From: Renibacterium sp043789415
GTDB lineage: Bacteria; Actinomycetota; Actinomycetes; Actinomycetales; Micrococcaceae
Direction of reading: 5' to 3'
Assembly (NCBI RefSeq): GCF_043789415.1
Contig: NZ_JBDLLW010000001.1
Location: 1,736,001-1,800,000, forward strand
DNA: 64,000 nt
Below the pieces are notes generated by a model, which made no database searches, was not told where the DNA came from, and saw only the letters and a list, made by a program, of their open reading frames with translations. How positions within the stretch are numbered: the stretch's first letter is position 1; every line of letters begins with the position of its first letter. This document shows, in pieces, positions 62,189 through 64,000 of this stretch. A program made the position numbers and the translations under genes.

Positions 62189-62743
62189 CTAGCTACCCGC
62201 CTTGCGCGCTCGGTAGGCTGCTACGTGGATCCGGTTCGCGCAGTTGCCGGTGTCGCAGAACCTGCGCGAGCGGTTCTTGGAGAGGTCGACGAGCACGTCC
62301 TGGCAATCCGGTGCTGCGCAGATCTTTAGCCTGTCGAGCTCTTTGGAGCGGATCACGTCGACCATGGCCATCGCGGCCTCCACCGCCATGCGCTTGGCTA
62401 GGGGTGCTTCCTGAGAGGTGGCGTGCAGGTGCCAGTCCAAGCCGTCGTGCTTGAGTAACTGAGGCAGAGCTTTGGACTTGAGCAGGATCGCGTTCACTCG
62501 GTGTACCGCTTCTTCTTCGCTCGCATTCCACAACTCGCGGAAGGGTAAGCGCAGCCCTTGGACGGCTTTCAATTCGACCATATCGTGAGTGCGGGAACCG
62601 AAGAACTGTTCTTCAAGGATGAAGTCATCCAGGTCTTTCAAGCTGCTCAGCCGGTCCAGCTGATCCGAGTGGACCGAGGGCAGGGTGTTGATCAAAGCGA
62701 CGGCGGAACGTAAAGCAGATTCCGTGTCAGGTGCAAAGATCAT
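62189..62743 (-). CDS. CGNR zinc-finger transcriptional regulator (ABATE type)
   Basis: A 184-residue protein: N-terminal ABATE-like stress-response domain (about 1-125; SALRSAVALINTLPSVHSDQ) and C-terminal CGNR zinc finger: CAAPDCQDVLVDLSKNRSRR then FCDTGNCANRIHVAAYRARK. The usual CGNR motif reads CDTGNCANR here, with Thr-Gly-Asn-Cys-Ala-Asn-Arg, so the name-giving Cys-Gly-Asn-Arg is modified to Cys-Ala-Asn-Arg. Four Cys residues can bind zinc. AGGAGT precedes the ATG. Divergent from the EamA transporter, with an inverted repeat in between, so it probably controls that gene. Confidence 0.88.
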   Translation of the reverse strand: MIFAPDTESALRSAVALINTLPSVHSDQLDRLSSLKDLDDFILEEQFFGSRTHDMVELKAVQGLRLPFRELWNASEEEAVHRVNAILLKSKALPQLLKHDGLDWHLHATSQEAPLAKRMAVEAAMAMVDVIRSKELDRLKICAAPDCQDVLVDLSKNRSRRFCDTGNCANRIHVAAYRARKAGS

Positions 62744-62771
62744 CTTGACTCCTGTCAGGTGGATACATTAT

Positions 62772-62803
62772 TGTAATGAGTGTACTTTACTTTGCTCATT
62801 ACA
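62772..62803. promoter_or_regulatory. Inverted repeat, likely CGNR-regulator operator
   Basis: TGTAATGAG (62772-62780) and CTCATTACA (62795-62803), nine-base perfect arms with a 14-base spacer TGTACTTTACTTTG, between the divergent regulator and transporter genes. A candidate binding site that also covers the EamA promoter. Confidence 0.6.
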
Positions 62804-62818
62804 CCCAAGGGGGCTCCA

Positions 62819-63796
62819 ATGACCGTTACTTCACGTTCTTCTCTGACCGGGTTCGGCTTTGCGCTAGCCTCCGCGGTGGCTTTCGCCTTTTCCGGCACCT
62901 TCGCAAAAGGCCTCTTTGAAACGGGCTGGTCCTCCGGGGCGGCCATTCTGGGCAGGATCGGCGGAGCCGCCCTGGTATTACTGATCCCGGTGATTGTCAT
63001 GCTGGTTCGCCGCTGGCCCACGGTACGCGGTGAACTGCCTCGGATCGCCCTCTACGGCGTGGTGCCGATTGCGCTCTGCCAGTTGTTCTTCTTCAACGCG
63101 GTGCAGCATCTCTCGGTGGGCGTCGCGCTGCTGCTCGAATACCTCTCTCCGGTTTTGCTCGTGCTGTTCAGCTGGGCTCAATCCCGCAAACGCCCCCAGG
63201 TGTTGGTTCTTGCGGGTGCCATCAGCGCTGTTGCCGGGCTTTTGCTCGTGCTGGATCTCAGCGGCACGCAATCCGTCGATCTGATGGGCGTGCTCTGGGG
63301 CCTGGCCGCCGCAGTGTGCTCAGCTTTCTACTTCGTGATGTCCGCCCGAGCGGTCGACGGCGTCCCGCCGGTGCTGATGATCGGTGGCGGTCTGGTGGTT
63401 GGCGCTGTGCTGATCCTGGTGCTCGGAGTGCTGGGCGTGATGCCGATGACCTTCAGCACCCAGAACGTGGTCTTCGCCGGGCAGAGCATGAGCTGGCTGG
63501 TTCCGGTGCTCGGCTTGGCTTTGGTGGGCACGGTGTTCGCCTATACCACCGGAGTGCTTTCGGTGCGCAGGCTCGGCACCAGGGTGGCTTCCTTCGTCTC
63601 GCTCATGGAGGTGCTGTTCGCAGTGGTCTGGGCCTGGCTGCTGCTTTCCGAGCTGCCGCACCCCATTCAATTGCTGGGTGGGGCCCTGATCATGCTCGGC
63701 GTGATACTGGTCAGAATGGGAGAGCAGCGTTCAGCCTCCTCACCCGAGATCTCCGAGCTGGAGCTGAAGGTTCCAGAGCGGGTTCCGGTCGGTTAG
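62819..63796 (+). CDS. EamA-family transporter (DMT superfamily)
   Basis: A 325-residue protein with ten predicted transmembrane helices and two EamA repeats (FALASAVAFAFSGTFAKGLF; AVCSAFYFVMSARAVDGVPP). ATG 62819 with AAGGGGG upstream; the frame extends 13 codons to 62780 but that region is the operator. Family members export amino acids or metabolites such as threonine or cysteine. Regulation by the divergent CGNR gene is inferred. Confidence 0.88.
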   Translation: MTVTSRSSLTGFGFALASAVAFAFSGTFAKGLFETGWSSGAAILGRIGGAALVLLIPVIVMLVRRWPTVRGELPRIALYGVVPIALCQLFFFNAVQHLSVGVALLLEYLSPVLLVLFSWAQSRKRPQVLVLAGAISAVAGLLLVLDLSGTQSVDLMGVLWGLAAAVCSAFYFVMSARAVDGVPPVLMIGGGLVVGAVLILVLGVLGVMPMTFSTQNVVFAGQSMSWLVPVLGLALVGTVFAYTTGVLSVRRLGTRVASFVSLMEVLFAVVWAWLLLSELPHPIQLLGGALIMLGVILVRMGEQRSASSPEISELELKVPERVPVG

Positions 63797-63843
63797 CAGC
63801 AGTAAAAAGCGACGGCTCTCAGAGTCCTGACTCTTAAAGCGTT

Positions 63844-63875
63844 GGGCCCCACCGGATGAAGATCCGGCGGGGCCC
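63844..63875. terminator. Bidirectional terminator
   Basis: GGGCCCCACCGGAT (63844-63857) and ATCCGGCGGGGCCC (63862-63875) are complementary over 14 positions with one mismatch and a short loop. It lies between the convergent EamA gene and the P-type ATPase gene. Confidence 0.7.
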
Positions 63876-63886
63876 AATGTGTACTT

Positions 63887-64000
63887 CTACCGGAAGCGCC
63901 GCAGCCGGAGCGAGTTGGCGACCACGAGCACCGAGCTCGCAGCCATCGCAGCCCCCGCGATCATCGGGTTGAGTAGTCCGAGAGCTGCCACCGGGATGCC
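63887..64000 (-). CDS. Metal-transporting P-type ATPase, C-terminal end (partial)
   Basis: Reading the minus strand from the window edge gives 37 residues GIPVAALGLLNPMIAGAAMA then ASSVLVVANSLRLRRFR and a stop at 63887. The motif LNPMIAGAAMA-SSVSVVxNSLRLRRF is the C-terminal end of P1B-type (copper/heavy metal) ATPases, so this is the last transmembrane helix and tail of such a pump. The rest lies beyond the window. Which metal is carried cannot be told from this part alone. Confidence 0.85.
   Translation of the reverse strand, partial: GIPVAALGLLNPMIAGAAMAASSVLVVANSLRLRRFR

Overview
The window looks like chromosome of a moderately high-GC actinobacterium, most likely of the family Micrococcaceae (Arthrobacter, Psychromicrobium or Renibacterium type). 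The evidence is the rpsF-ssb-rpsR-rplI block followed by dnaB, frequent GTG/TTG starts, ATGA and TAATG stop/start overlaps, Tat-type lipoproteins, LPxTG-type surface proteins and an NgcEFG-like amino-sugar transporter without its own ATPase. The species cannot be fixed from the sequence alone. No tRNA, rRNA, CRISPR array, insertion sequence or prophage was recognised. The window opens inside one gene and closes inside another, both on the minus strand.

Layout. 1-3.3 kb: end of a membrane-anchored protein, a small secreted beta/gamma-crystallin-like protein (Streptomyces killer-toxin-like), an AraC-type regulator and a LacI-type regulator. 3.5-9.4 kb: a very large secreted GH92 alpha-mannosidase-like protein with a C-terminal wall-anchor-like tail, facing the LacI gene and sharing operator-like sites with it. 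9.4-13.1 kb: an ABC-F ATPase, then a DeoR regulator and an MFS transporter. 13.1-16.8 kb (minus): a MacA/MacB-type efflux operon ending in a small membrane protein. 16.9-22.3 kb: a PAP2-lipid kinase fusion, then an ABC exporter and its probable two-component system. 22.3-28.9 kb: a PadR regulator with an ABC1/UbiB kinase, an MFS gene divergent from an ArsR-type regulator, and an M18 aminopeptidase. 29-34.3 kb (minus): a complete peptide/nickel-type ABC importer. 34.4-36.6 kb: a DUF1345 membrane protein and a metabolite:H+ symporter, the latter bracketed by two copies of a 57-bp palindromic element.

36.8-41.4 kb is the conserved core: rpsF (with an S6:S18-type leader that can mask its Shine-Dalgarno), ssb, rpsR, rplI, two small minus-strand genes and dnaB. 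41.8-49.9 kb is one gene for a 2690-residue LPNTG surface protein carrying 19 SdrD-B-like repeats, some identical over about 185 bp. 50.2-53.1 kb holds a DUF1905 gene and a pair encoding an LPNTG protein and a Tat-exported purple-acid-phosphatase-like enzyme, with PHO-box-like repeats upstream. 53.2-55.8 kb: a MATE exporter and two membrane proteins.

55.8-62.0 kb is an amino-sugar module: a BadF/N-acetylglucosamine-kinase-type gene divergent from RpiR regulator - SIS protein - NgcE - NgcF - NgcG. The window ends with a CGNR regulator divergent from an EamA exporter, and the C-terminal end of a metal P-type ATPase.

Taken together the accessory genes point to a surface- and glycan-oriented lifestyle: glycan trimming (GH92), amino-sugar and peptide uptake, phosphate scavenging, and a giant wall-anchored stalk. 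Several local regulators have clear palindromes at their own promoters (LacI, DeoR, PadR, ArsR, CGNR), so much of the regulation can be predicted from the sequence.
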